A program made the position numbers and the translations under genes. From Novispirillum itersonii (GTDB taxonomy: Bacteria > Pseudomonadota > Alphaproteobacteria > Rhodospirillales > Rhodospirillaceae): 64,000 nt of DNA. Position 1 is the stretch's first letter; each line of letters begins with the position of its first letter. Under the pieces are notes generated by a model. That model searched no databases, had not been told where the DNA came from, and was given only the letters and a program-made list of their open reading frames with translations. This document shows, one piece after another, positions 1 to 9,427 of the stretch. The stretch lies in NCBI RefSeq assembly GCF_014205675.1, contig NZ_JACIIX010000010.1:124001-188000 (forward strand). The letters are read 5' to 3'.

Positions 1-759
1 CGCCGGGGCTGCCACGCCGAGCTGTTTGTCCGCACCCCGTCGGAGCAGGACCGGCAGGGGATGCCGGATCTGGCGCGGCGGCTGGGGCCGGGGCGTCTGT
101 TGCTGACGCTGGCCCCGGAACAGGTTGAGGATGACTTCATCCGGGCGATGGTGGCGGCGGGGGCGGTGGTGTCCGGCGGGCATTCCGCCGCCGGGGCGGC
201 GCGGACCCGGCAGGCGGTGGCGGCGGGGCTGTCCTGCTTCACCCATCTGTTCAACGCTATGCCGCCGATTGCCGGGCGGGAACCGGGGATTGCCGGGGCG
301 GCGATCCTCAGCCCGCAGGCCTGGTGCGGGATCATCTGCGACGGGGTGCATGTTGATCCGCTGACGCTGCGGCTGGTGCTGGCGGCCCGGGGAGCGGAGC
401 GGATGATTCTGGTCACCGATGCGATGCCGCCGACCGGCACCGATGCGGATCAGTTCCGGCTCTATGGCGAAACCATCTACCGCCGCGACGGGCGGCTGGT
501 GACGGCAGACGGGGTGCTGGCCGGGGCGGATACCGATATGGCGGCCTGTGTCCGCAATGCGGTGACCCTGCTGGAGCTGCCGTTGGAAACGGCGCTGCGG
601 ATGGCCTCGCTGCATCCGGCGATGCTGCTGGGGCAGGACCGGCAGCGCGGGCGGATTGCTTCCGGTTTTGTCGCGGACCTGACCCTGCTGTCGGCGGATC
701 TGACGGTGCTGGGCACCTGGATCGGCGGCGACTGGGCGACAGGGGCGGCGGATGGCTGA
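1..759 (+). CDS. nagA: N-acetylglucosamine-6-phosphate deacetylase, 5' end outside the window
   Basis: Removes the acetyl group of GlcNAc-6-P to give glucosamine-6-P, a cytoplasmic step of amino-sugar catabolism. The frame is open from base 1, so the first third of the gene lies upstream; 252 codons are visible. Family signatures in order are GGHSAAG, THLFNAMPP (metal-binding His), ICDGVHVDP, VTDAMPPTGT (catalytic Asp) and LAGADTDMAACVRNAV, then a C-terminal segment with a dihydroorotase-like ending (GRIASGFVADL). The stop overlaps the start of the following GntR gene by 8 bp, so the two are translationally coupled and the regulator very probably controls amino-sugar use. The call is secure from the motifs. 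Confidence 0.93.
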   Translation, partial: RRGCHAELFVRTPSEQDRQGMPDLARRLGPGRLLLTLAPEQVEDDFIRAMVAAGAVVSGGHSAAGAARTRQAVAAGLSCFTHLFNAMPPIAGREPGIAGAAILSPQAWCGIICDGVHVDPLTLRLVLAARGAERMILVTDAMPPTGTDADQFRLYGETIYRRDGRLVTADGVLAGADTDMAACVRNAVTLLELPLETALRMASLHPAMLLGQDRQRGRIASGFVADLTLLSADLTVLGTWIGGDWATGAADG

Positions 760-1504
760 GTCCGAGACCTCCCCCCTGTTATCAGCCGACGATCCGCTGC
801 CGCTCTACCTGCAACTGGCGGCGCGGCTGCGGGCGATGGTGGTGGCTGACCGGGCCGGGCAGGCCGCCGCCCTGCCCAGTGAGCGCGTGCTGTCAGAGCG
901 CTACGGTGTCTCGCGGGTGACGGTGCGCAAGGCGCTGCGGGAACTGGTGGCGGAAGGGCTGCTGCGGCCCCGGCAGGGCGCGGGCACCTTTGTCGCCCCG
1001 TCGCCGCACCGGGAACAGCGGCTGTCCGCCCTGATCGGCTTTTCCGAAGACATGCAGTCGCGCGGGCTGGAGGCGGGGACGGTGTGGCTGAACCGGTCGC
1101 TGGCGCTGGCAACACCGGAGGAGGCGATGGCGCTGGGCCTTGCCCCCGGATCACAGGTGGCGCGGCTGTACCGGCTGCGGCTGGCGGACGGGGCCCCGAT
1201 GGCGCTGGAACTGACGACGGTGCCGACCCGCTTTCTGCCCGATCCGGCGCAGGTGACCGGGTCGCTGTATACGGTGCTGCGCCAGAACGGGTTTGCTCCG
1301 TTCCGGGCGCTGCAACGGCTGACGGCGGTGATCCTGACCGTCAAACAGGCGCGGCTGCTGGAAGTGCCGGACGGGTCCGCCGCCCTGTCGATTGAGCGGC
1401 GGACCATGCTGGAGGACGGGACCCCGGTGGAGCTGGTCCGCTCCCATTACCGGGGGGAAGTGTACGATGTGGTGGTGGAACTGAACCTGACGGATCCGCC
1501 CTGA
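752..1504 (+). CDS. nagR: GntR/HutC-family regulator with UTRA domain, probable GlcNAc regulator
   Basis: A 250-residue repressor-type protein. Residues about 15-82 form a GntR winged helix (LPSERVLSERYGVSRVTVRKAL, then GLLRPRQGAGTFV), and residues about 95-240 form a UTRA effector domain, the domain that in NagR/DasR/YvoA binds phosphorylated amino sugars. Its start ATG lies inside the end of nagA (8-bp overlap). Seen: domain order and coupling. Inferred: the ligand is GlcN-6-P or GlcNAc-6-P. It ends 14 bp before the convergent aguB stop, with no obvious terminator between them. Confidence 0.85.
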   Translation: MAESETSPLLSADDPLPLYLQLAARLRAMVVADRAGQAAALPSERVLSERYGVSRVTVRKALRELVAEGLLRPRQGAGTFVAPSPHREQRLSALIGFSEDMQSRGLEAGTVWLNRSLALATPEEAMALGLAPGSQVARLYRLRLADGAPMALELTTVPTRFLPDPAQVTGSLYTVLRQNGFAPFRALQRLTAVILTVKQARLLEVPDGSAALSIERRTMLEDGTPVELVRSHYRGEVYDVVVELNLTDPP

Positions 1505-1518
1505 AGCGCCTCTTCCCC

Positions 1519-2379
1519 TCAGCCGAAACCCGTCAGCGGACCGTAGAGGGACGGGCGGCGGTCGCGGAACAGCCCCCAGCCGAAGCGGCGGCGGCGGAGG
1601 GCGTCGAGATCGACGGTGGCGGTCAGCACCCCCGCTTCCGTCCGCCCGGCCTGCGTCAGCAGCCCGCCGGTCTCATCGGCGATGAAGGAGGTACCATAGA
1701 AGGTCAGGGCGCAGGAGTCCCACTGTTCGGTGCCGATGCGGTTGGAGGCGGCGACCACCGCCATGTTGGCGGCGGCGTGGCCCTGCATGGTGCGGCACCA
1801 GTGCGGCTGGGAATCGATGTCCGGGGCGGTCGGTTCCGACCCGATGGCGGTGGGGTACAGCAGGATATCCGCCCCCATCAGCACCATTGCCCGCGCCGCT
1901 TCGGGGAACCACTGATCCCAGCAGATTCCGACCCCGATGGTGCCGACAGCGGTTTCCCACACCCGGAAGCCGGTGTCGCCGGGGCTGAAGTAGTACTTTT
2001 CCTGATAGCCGGGGCCATCGGGGATGTGGCTTTTGCGGTACAGGCCCCGCACCGCGCCGTCGGCGTCAATCACCGCCACGCTGTTGAAAAAGCTCTGGTT
2101 GGCTTTTTCAAAAAAGCTGACCGGCAGCACCACCCCCAGCTCCCGCGCCAGTGTCTGAAAACGGCTGATCACCGGGTTCCCGGCAAAGGGGCGGGCCAGC
2201 TCAAAATACTGCGGTTTTTGCTCCGGGCAGAAATAGGGGGTCTCGAACAGTTCCGGCAGCAGGATCAGCTTTGCCCCCTGTGCCGCCGCCCGGCGGACCA
2301 GCGCCTCGGCGGTGTCAAGGTTGGCGGGCAGGTCCCAGCTACAGGCCATCTGGGTGACGGCAAGGGTCAGGGCGGTCAT
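1519..2379 (-). CDS. aguB: N-carbamoylputrescine amidohydrolase (nitrilase superfamily)
   Basis: Hydrolyses N-carbamoylputrescine to putrescine, CO2 and ammonia, the last step of the agmatine route. At 286 residues it has the usual family length. The nitrilase Glu-Lys-Cys triad is present: Glu in LLPELFETPYF, Lys in YRKSHIPDGPGYQEKYYF and Cys in GICWDQWFPEAAR. The GPGYQEKYYFSPGDTGF stretch is typical of AguB rather than of general amidases. Its ATG overlaps the stop of the upstream amidohydrolase gene (ATGA, 2376-2379), so the two are translated together as the last genes of the polyamine operon. Confidence 0.9.
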   Translation of the reverse strand: MTALTLAVTQMACSWDLPANLDTAEALVRRAAAQGAKLILLPELFETPYFCPEQKPQYFELARPFAGNPVISRFQTLARELGVVLPVSFFEKANQSFFNSVAVIDADGAVRGLYRKSHIPDGPGYQEKYYFSPGDTGFRVWETAVGTIGVGICWDQWFPEAARAMVLMGADILLYPTAIGSEPTAPDIDSQPHWCRTMQGHAAANMAVVAASNRIGTEQWDSCALTFYGTSFIADETGGLLTQAGRTEAGVLTATVDLDALRRRRFGWGLFRDRRPSLYGPLTGFG

Positions 2380-3428
2380 GGGCGGCCTCCGGCAACGGTT
2401 TCAAAGCCTTGCAGCACGTTGACGGTGTTGATCCCCAGATCTTCCACCGCGTAGCCGCCTTCCATCACGAACAGGGTCGGCAGAGTAAGGCCCGCCAGCA
2501 GGCCGCCGTAATCCAGATAATCCGCCGCCGTCAGCTTGAAGAAGCTGATCGGATCCTGTTCGTAGGTATCCAGCCCCAGCGAAATCACCAGCAGGTCCGG
2601 CGCATAGTCACGGATGCGGTCAAGGGCCTGTTCCAGCGCCTGTTTCCACACGCTGTACGGGGTGCCGGCCGGCAGGGGGTAATTGGCGGTGAAGCCTGCG
2701 CCGTCGCCGCTGCCGGTCTCATCCTCCCACCCCATGAAATAGGGATAGGCCTGATCCGGGGTGCCGTGCAGGGACAGGAACAGCACATCGCTGCGGTCGT
2801 AGAAGATCTCCTGTGTGCCGTTGCCGTGGTGGAAATCCACATCCAGAACCGCCACCCGCTGCGCCCCCCGGTCCAGCGCCGCCTGTGCGGCGATGGCGGC
2901 ATTGTTGAGGAAGCAGTAACCGCCGTACTGGTCCTTCGGGGCATGGTGCCCCGGCGGGCGGCACAGGGCGAAGGCGGCGCGGTCCCCGGCCAGCACCGCA
3001 TCCAGCGCGGTCAGGGCGGCCTGTGCACTCCAGTAGGCGGCTTCCCACGTGCCTTCAACAATGCCGGTTTCCCCGCACAGGGCGTGGTAGCCGACGCGGG
3101 CTTCGATATGGCTGCTGGGGCGGCGGAATGGCATGGTTCGGCCCGGCCACACGCTGGGGGTCACCTGCCCGCTGAATCCGGCGGCGGTCCAGTCGGCCCA
3201 GACGGTCTGGAGGAACTGCACATATCCGGCATCATGAACGCGCAGGATCGGCTCAAGGCCATGGTCCGCCGGGGTGTTGACCGGCCCCAGACCGACCTCC
3301 CGCAGGCGGGCCAGCACGTATTCCGCCCGCTGCGGGCATTCAAACGGTTCGACGACGGTGCCGCCGAAGGGTTCGGCGTGGGCATGGTGAAGGGTATGAC
3401 GATCCGAATAGACGGTCAGCATGGGCAT
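2376..3428 (-). CDS. Acetylpolyamine amidohydrolase (class II histone deacetylase fold)
   Basis: A zinc hydrolase expected to deacetylate N-acetylputrescine, acetylcadaverine or other acetylpolyamines. Histone-deacetylase-fold signatures are intact: CRPPGHHAP (paired His), GGYCFLNNAAIA, VLDVDFHHGNGTQ (zinc ligands), ISLGLDTYEQDP (zinc Asp) and MEGGYAVEDLG (catalytic Tyr). The open frame runs back to 3512, but the first 28 codons are low-complexity; I prefer the ATG at 3428 (protein MPMLTVYSDRH), which gives 350 residues. Lying directly after the PotF gene and overlapping aguB by 4 bp argues for a polyamine rather than a histone-like substrate. Confidence 0.82.
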   Translation of the reverse strand: MPMLTVYSDRHTLHHAHAEPFGGTVVEPFECPQRAEYVLARLREVGLGPVNTPADHGLEPILRVHDAGYVQFLQTVWADWTAAGFSGQVTPSVWPGRTMPFRRPSSHIEARVGYHALCGETGIVEGTWEAAYWSAQAALTALDAVLAGDRAAFALCRPPGHHAPKDQYGGYCFLNNAAIAAQAALDRGAQRVAVLDVDFHHGNGTQEIFYDRSDVLFLSLHGTPDQAYPYFMGWEDETGSGDGAGFTANYPLPAGTPYSVWKQALEQALDRIRDYAPDLLVISLGLDTYEQDPISFFKLTAADYLDYGGLLAGLTLPTLFVMEGGYAVEDLGINTVNVLQGFETVAGGRP

Positions 3429-3536
3429 GATCCACGGTGAGGGGGAGGGAAAGGGGGCCGGGGAATAAAGCCCCCCGGTGGGGCCGGATCCGGAACGGTG
3501 TCCTGATCCCACAGACGGGTTACGGCAACAGGCGGA

Positions 3537-4580
3537 TTACTGGAACAGACGGGTCCAGACCCGGTCCCGCAGCTTGACCGCCTGATCGGAACAGACCGGC
3601 TGGAATACGGTCTTCACCGTGGCGGGCGGATTGATTTCCGGGGCGTCGCGCAGATCCGGGCTCAGGAAGGCCTGACTGCCCTTGATGCCGTTGGAATAGC
3701 GGGCAAAGTTGGACTGGATGGCGATGTTTTCCGGCTTCAGCATGAAGTCGATGAAGGTCAGGGCATTTTTGACGTTCTTTGCCGTCTTCGGCACTGTCAG
3801 GTTATCCATGAAGGCCAGCACGCCTTCCTTCGGATAGACATAGGTGATGGTGGGCCGCACATCCCGGGCCCGCTTGGCAGCACCGTTCCAGATCATGTGC
3901 ATGGCGACCTCTCCGGCGGCCAGACGCTCGTGGATCCCTTCCGAGCTGTAGATCTTCACCGCCGGTTTCTGACCGGCCAGAAGCTCTTCCACCTTCTTCA
4001 GGTCCTTGGGATTATCGTCACACTGCGGCAGGCCGAGAGCGATAGAGGCGACGGCGACCACCTCTTCCGGGGTCTTGAACATGCCGATGTTGCCGCGCAG
4101 TTCCGGCGGCGGGGTGAACAGCAGGCTGGCGCTGTCGGTCGGCCCCTTGTAGACGGCGGTATCGACGGCGAAGGAGGTGGTGCCCCACATCCACGGCACG
4201 GTGTAGCGGTTGCCGGGGTCCCATTCCGGGTTCCGCCACTTCTCGTCAATATTGGCGTAGTTGCTCAGCTTCGGGGCGTCGATCGGTTGCAGCAGGCCGT
4301 CCTTGATCATGATCGGCACAAAGTTGTGCGACGGCACCACGATGTCATAGGCGGCATTCCCGGCCTTCATCTTCGCCAGCAGGGTTTCGTTGGAGTCATA
4401 GACATCCAGCGTCACCTTGATGCCGGTTTCCTTCTCGAACTTGGCGAGGACCTCCGGGGCGGTGTAGTCCGACCAGTTGTAGATGAACAGTTCCTCCGCC
4501 GCGGCGGCAGGACCGGCAGCGGCCATAAGCGACAGGGTCAGAAACGACAGGGGCAGGGCGGCGGTCAGGGTCTTCTTCAT
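3537..4580 (-). CDS. potF: Polyamine ABC transporter periplasmic binding protein (PotF type)
   Basis: Captures putrescine or spermidine in the periplasm. It has a classical Sec signal peptide of about 28 residues ending AAAAEEL, followed by the PotF/PotD opening IYNWSDYTAPEVLAKFEKET and the ligand-pocket segments YDSNETLLAKM, DIVVPSHNF and PWMWGTTSF. The length of 347 residues is normal. It is the fourth gene of a leftward set after the ATPase and two permeases, with a 76-bp gap after potI. The order (GHI then F) differs from E. coli potFGHI. Ligand choice between putrescine and spermidine cannot be read from sequence alone. Confidence 0.92.
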   Translation of the reverse strand: MKKTLTAALPLSFLTLSLMAAAGPAAAAEELFIYNWSDYTAPEVLAKFEKETGIKVTLDVYDSNETLLAKMKAGNAAYDIVVPSHNFVPIMIKDGLLQPIDAPKLSNYANIDEKWRNPEWDPGNRYTVPWMWGTTSFAVDTAVYKGPTDSASLLFTPPPELRGNIGMFKTPEEVVAVASIALGLPQCDDNPKDLKKVEELLAGQKPAVKIYSSEGIHERLAAGEVAMHMIWNGAAKRARDVRPTITYVYPKEGVLAFMDNLTVPKTAKNVKNALTFIDFMLKPENIAIQSNFARYSNGIKGSQAFLSPDLRDAPEINPPATVKTVFQPVCSDQAVKLRDRVWTRLFQ

Positions 4581-4656
4581 CGGTGGGCTCTCCTGTTCAT
4601 GCCTCCGCTTGGGCGGGGCGTTTCTTGTCAGGCAGGGTCTTGGCTCAGGAAGGGGG

Positions 4657-5448
4657 TCAGCGGCGGCGGGTCAGCAGGTGGGACAGGGTCACCACCCCCA
4701 CCGACACCCCCAGCAGGATGGTGGAGATCGCATTGATTTCCGGCGAAACGCCCAGCCGCAGCATGCCGTAGATGTACAGCGGCAGGGTGGTGGCCCCCGG
4801 TTCGGCCACCATCATGGTGATGATGAAGTCGTCGATGGAGGTGATCAGCGCCAGCAGGGCGCCGGAGACAATGCCCGGGGCCAGCAGCGGCAGGGTAACG
4901 GTGCGCAGGGTTTGCCACGGGGTGGCGTAGAGGTCCCGGGCGGCCAGCTCGATGCTTTCATCCATCCGTTCCAGCCGGGCGCGGATCGGCAGATAGGCAA
5001 AGGGGATGCAGAAGGCGACATGGGCGAGGATGATGTTGCCCAGCCCCAGCGACAGACCGATGGCGGAGAACAGCAGCAGGGTGGCGACGGCGGTGACGAT
5101 TTCCGGCACCACCAGCGGGGTCATGATCAGGCCGCCGGTGACTTTCCTGCCGAAGAACGGCACCCCGCGCTTCATCGCCAGGGCGGCGGCGGTGGCAACC
5201 ACGGTGGCAATGGCGGTGGCGCAGATGGCAACGGTCAGGCTGTTCAGGGCGGCGCGCTGGATCTGGCTGTCGGCGGCGATTTTGGCATACCACGTCAGCG
5301 AAAAGCCGCTCCACACCGTGCCGGAGCGGGTGGCGTTGAAGGAAAACACCACCAGCAGCACCAGTGGCGCATACAGATAGGCGAAAAACAGCCAGGTAAA
5401 GCCCCGGAAGCCGGGCAGATCGGTGATTTTGCGGGTCTTGCGGGCCAT
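4657..5448 (-). CDS. potI: Polyamine ABC transporter permease (PotI type)
   Basis: Second inner-membrane permease of the polyamine importer, 263 residues. An N-terminal membrane helix begins near residue 16 (FTWLFFAYLYAPLVLLVVF), and about six helices can be recognised. The cytoplasmic EAA loop that contacts the ATPase is present around AARDLYATPWQTLRTVTLPLLAPGI. The start lies 1 bp after the potH stop, so translation is coupled. Family and neighbours agree on the polyamine assignment. Confidence 0.9.
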   Translation of the reverse strand: MARKTRKITDLPGFRGFTWLFFAYLYAPLVLLVVFSFNATRSGTVWSGFSLTWYAKIAADSQIQRAALNSLTVAICATAIATVVATAAALAMKRGVPFFGRKVTGGLIMTPLVVPEIVTAVATLLLFSAIGLSLGLGNIILAHVAFCIPFAYLPIRARLERMDESIELAARDLYATPWQTLRTVTLPLLAPGIVSGALLALITSIDDFIITMMVAEPGATTLPLYIYGMLRLGVSPEINAISTILLGVSVGVVTLSHLLTRRR

Positions 5449-5449
5449 G

Positions 5450-6334
5450 TCAGTGCCCCCCTTCGGCGGCGGCGCGGGCCTGCCGCGCGGCGGAGACGGT
5501 CAGGGTCAGCATCACCAGCGCCAGCAGCACCAGAGCCAGCGCCGCGCCGAACGGCCAGTTGCGGGACGAGGTGAACTGAAGCTGGATCAGGGTGCTGATC
5601 ATCAGTTCCTTGCCGCCGCCCAGCAGGTCGGGGGCGACAAAGGCACCAAGGCAGGGGACGAACACCAGAATCGACCCGGCCACCAGCCCCGGCATCACCA
5701 GCGGCAGCACCACATGGCGCAGGGCACCCCACGGGCCGCAGTAGAGGTCGCGGGCGGCCTCCACCAGCCGGAAGTCCAGTTTCTCCAGCGAGGTGTACAG
5801 CGGCAGCACCATGAACGGGGCATAGGTGTAGACCAGCCCGAACAGGATGGCCCCTTCGGTATACAGCAGCTTCAGCGGCTGATCGGTCAGGCCGCTGCCC
5901 TGCAACACGGTGTTGATCATGCCGGTGTCGCGCAGGATCAGCACCCAGCTGTAGGTGCGGATCAGCAGATTGGTCCAGAACGGGATGGTGATCAGGAAGA
6001 TCAGCAGGGTCCGCTGTTCCGGCGGGCGGGTGGCGATGAAATAGGCCACCGGAAACCCGACGCACAGGGTGATGGCGGTGGCCAGTCCGGCAATCCGCAG
6101 CGACCGCCACAGGATGATCATATAGGACGGATCAAAGGCCAGCGAGTCGTCGAGATCGCGGTCAAACAGCAGCTTGATGTAGGCTTCCGCCGAAAAGTGG
6201 GGCAGCACGCCGCCGAAGCTGTTGGCTTCCATCAGCGAATAGGCGGCCATGATGACCATCGGCACGACCATCAGCACGCCGATGATCAGCAGGGTCGGGG
6301 CAATGCCCAGAAGGGTGGCGCGGTGGGGCGTCAT
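5450..6334 (-). CDS. potH: Polyamine ABC transporter permease (PotH type)
   Basis: First permease of the importer, 294 residues. It starts with a cytoplasmic tail (MTPHRATLLG), then a strong helix (APTLLIIGVLMVVPMVIMAAY) and a large periplasmic loop. The EAA loop sits in EAARDLYCGPWGALRHVVLP. It begins 8 bp after the potG stop and is followed after 1 bp by potI. Together with potI it should form the transmembrane heterodimer. Confidence 0.9.
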   Translation of the reverse strand: MTPHRATLLGIAPTLLIIGVLMVVPMVIMAAYSLMEANSFGGVLPHFSAEAYIKLLFDRDLDDSLAFDPSYMIILWRSLRIAGLATAITLCVGFPVAYFIATRPPEQRTLLIFLITIPFWTNLLIRTYSWVLILRDTGMINTVLQGSGLTDQPLKLLYTEGAILFGLVYTYAPFMVLPLYTSLEKLDFRLVEAARDLYCGPWGALRHVVLPLVMPGLVAGSILVFVPCLGAFVAPDLLGGGKELMISTLIQLQFTSSRNWPFGAALALVLLALVMLTLTVSAARQARAAAEGGH

Positions 6335-6342
6335 GGCGGGCC

Positions 6343-7416
<1,074 letters not shown>

Positions 7417-7503
7417 GCGGATGATCCCTCCGTTCCGGTGGCCCCGGCAGGGGGCCGATATCGAACCTGAACCGAGGCTACGGAGAATTTCCGGTGGAAA
7501 GAA

Positions 7504-7551
7504 TACCCCCTCAGGGTTATTTTGATCACAATTCACCGGTTATCGGGGGTA
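7504..7551. promoter_or_regulatory. Inverted repeat in the potG / luxR divergent region
   Basis: TACCCCC (7504-7510) and GGGGGTA (7545-7551) form a 7-bp inverted repeat separated by 34 bp, with GGTTAT repeated directly inside it. It lies between the divergent starts of potG and the LuxR-type regulator and could be an operator. Function is inference; the right arm also supplies purines just before the luxR start. Confidence 0.3.
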
Positions 7552-7557
7552 GGGGTG

Positions 7558-8421
7558 ATGAAGGAGTGGGCTGGGCGCGAGTTTGCTGAAAAACTGGGCA
7601 GTATGATTGCCACGGTTCGCGGGTCGTCCTTTCCCGTCCATCTGCGGGAGTTCATCCAGTCACAGATCGCCTTTGATAATCTGGTTATCGTTGTTTTTCA
7701 GGAGGATGCTCCGCCGGTTGATCTCTATTACTGGATTCCGGACCGAGAGGGGTTCCGCTATGAAGAGCAATACTTGAAATTATCTTACACTCTTGACCCG
7801 TTCTTCCGGAAAGCGCAGGCGAAGGAGGAAGGGGTGTTTCTGATCGGGGAGATTGCCCCCGACCGCTTTTTCCAGAGTGAGTATGGAAAGTCTTATTTCT
7901 CCTGCGTGCGGATGCTCGACGAGCTGGGACTCGTCAGTGCCGGGGGGGATGGCTGTTACATCAACCTGTCACTGGGGCGGCAGCGCGGGTCCGGGCGGTT
8001 CAGCCGGGCGGAAAAGCGCTGGCTGGATGATATTTCCCCGGCATTGGCCCCGCTGCTGCGGATCTATGCCGAAACCCGGATGGCGCGGATGGATCCGCCC
8101 GCAGAGTCCGGTGCCGCCGCCAGTCTGGAGGAGCGGCTGTGCCGTCTGAAGCCCCAACCCGGGATTACCGAGGCGCTGACCCACCGCGAGGCGCAGGTGA
8201 TCGCGCTGGTGATGGGCGGCCATTCCAATGTGTCGATCGCCCAGTGCATGGGCATCAGCCGCCTGACGGTGAAGGTCCACCGCAAGCATGCCTATGCCAA
8301 GCTTCAGGTGTCGTCGCAGGCCGATCTGTTCCTGAAGATCATGCCAATGCTGGAAGGGGCCGGGCGTCCGCCGCAGCGGCCGGTTTCATCGTCCGCTCTG
8401 GCGGCACCGGGCGTGCTGTAG
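7558..8421 (+). CDS. LuxR-type helix-turn-helix regulator of the polyamine operon (probable)
   Basis: 287 residues if started at the ATG at 7558, which follows a purine-rich GGGGGTAGGGG; an in-frame ATG at 7522 would add 12 residues. The C-terminal part (about residues 200-265) is a clear LuxR/FixJ HTH: LTHREAQVIALVMGGHSNVSIAQ, then MGISRLTVKVHRKHAYAKLQ. The N-terminal 190 residues are a possible sensory domain I cannot match to a named family; it does not look like a phosphoreceiver or an autoinducer-binding domain. Divergent orientation from potG suggests it senses polyamine status, which is inference. Confidence 0.8.
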   Translation: MKEWAGREFAEKLGSMIATVRGSSFPVHLREFIQSQIAFDNLVIVVFQEDAPPVDLYYWIPDREGFRYEEQYLKLSYTLDPFFRKAQAKEEGVFLIGEIAPDRFFQSEYGKSYFSCVRMLDELGLVSAGGDGCYINLSLGRQRGSGRFSRAEKRWLDDISPALAPLLRIYAETRMARMDPPAESGAAASLEERLCRLKPQPGITEALTHREAQVIALVMGGHSNVSIAQCMGISRLTVKVHRKHAYAKLQVSSQADLFLKIMPMLEGAGRPPQRPVSSSALAAPGVL

Positions 8422-8812
8422 GCGGGCTCTGCCTGCCCGGCCTTGGGGATTCCGTATGAAATTTTTTTAAGGCTCCCGGCGCTTTTCCGCGCAGGATCGG
8501 ATGACGACGTCCGTATGAGTACAGGGTTACTATACTCTATTCGGAGATCATTATTTTGTTGATGCAATTATAAAAATGAAAGTGGTTTCTTCAATGTCTT
8601 TGGCGTTTAGAAATAATTAACCATCTGTGCGTCAATTGAGTGTTCAGACGCATCAGCGGAACTTATTTCTCTTTCTTATCATACTCTAACGCAGGGTGTG
8701 ACAGATCCGGGGCACACCGGAAGATCATTAAAAACGGGAAACGGCGTCGGGGGGCGTCAGGGATGTTGCGGCGGGGCCGCGACAGGCCGTGAAGGTGAGG
8801 ATTGTGAGCCGA
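8422..8812. other. AT-rich intergenic region before the cellulose operon
   Basis: About 390 bp without a supportable gene. The part from roughly 8455 to 8700 is strikingly AT-rich (runs such as ATTTTTTTAA, CATTATTTTG and AATTATAAAAATG) in an otherwise very GC-rich window. A small hairpin, TGCGTC (8628-8633) with GACGCA (8647-8652), lies within it. This is the likely regulatory region of the cellulose operon; I could not place a -35/-10 pair with confidence. Confidence 0.55.
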
Positions 8813-9427
8813 ATGACCTTGGATGAGCTTGCCGCTCATATGCGGGTTTTGCAGGGGGCGGAACGGACTCTGCGTGTGGCCCGCCGTCTGTTTGCCCTTG
8901 GCTGCGCCCTGTTCTATTCTGCAGTCTCTGCCCTGTGGTTTCTGGTTTACCATGCCCCGGCCGGGCAGACCGTGCTGCTGTGCCTCGGCCTTGTCCTGCT
9001 GGCGGGGGCCCTGCCGGTGATCCCGGGGGCATGGCTGGCCCGCCGTCGCCTGTGGAAGCGCCGCAACCGCCTGCACAGTGTCCTGTTTGCGCAGGGGCTG
9101 CGGGTGGATGAGGCCGGGCGGGTGGTGACCAACGAGCCGCATCCGACGCTGGTCTATGACCGTGCAATGACCGGGGACCGCGCGACCGGGCTGGCCGGAG
9201 GGGCGCATGACGGTTCAGCGCCCGGTTGCCCCCACTGTCCTGTCGCCGTCCGGCCTGTCGGTGCCGACACCGCCCGGTCCGGGGCGGCTGTGGACGGTTC
9301 TTGGCTGGTCTGTCGCCCTGCCTGCCCTGCTGGTGCTGGTGGTGGTGCCGATGGACTGGCCGGGGCAGATGCTGTCGATGGTTGCCGTCATCGGGGTGCT
9401 GTGGGTCTTGCGGACCTTTCCCAATGA
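8813..9427 (+). CDS. Small two-helix inner-membrane protein at the head of the cellulose operon
   Basis: Not recognised. From the ATG at 8813 (an in-frame GTG at 8789 is an alternative) the protein begins with a charged helix (MTLDELAAHMRVLQGAERTL). Two membrane helices follow at about residues 28-48 and 55-80, then a basic cytoplasmic segment (RRRLWKRRNRLHSVLFAQG). Up to about base 9206 composition is gene-like. The last 73 codons, 9207-9427, overlap the bcsA N-terminus in another frame and read like an out-of-frame translation, so the true protein probably ends near 9207 and its end may also be altered. Position suggests a role in cellulose synthase assembly. Confidence 0.55.
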   Translation: MTLDELAAHMRVLQGAERTLRVARRLFALGCALFYSAVSALWFLVYHAPAGQTVLLCLGLVLLAGALPVIPGAWLARRRLWKRRNRLHSVLFAQGLRVDEAGRVVTNEPHPTLVYDRAMTGDRATGLAGGAHDGSAPGCPHCPVAVRPVGADTARSGAAVDGSWLVCRPACPAGAGGGADGLAGADAVDGCRHRGAVGLADLSQ

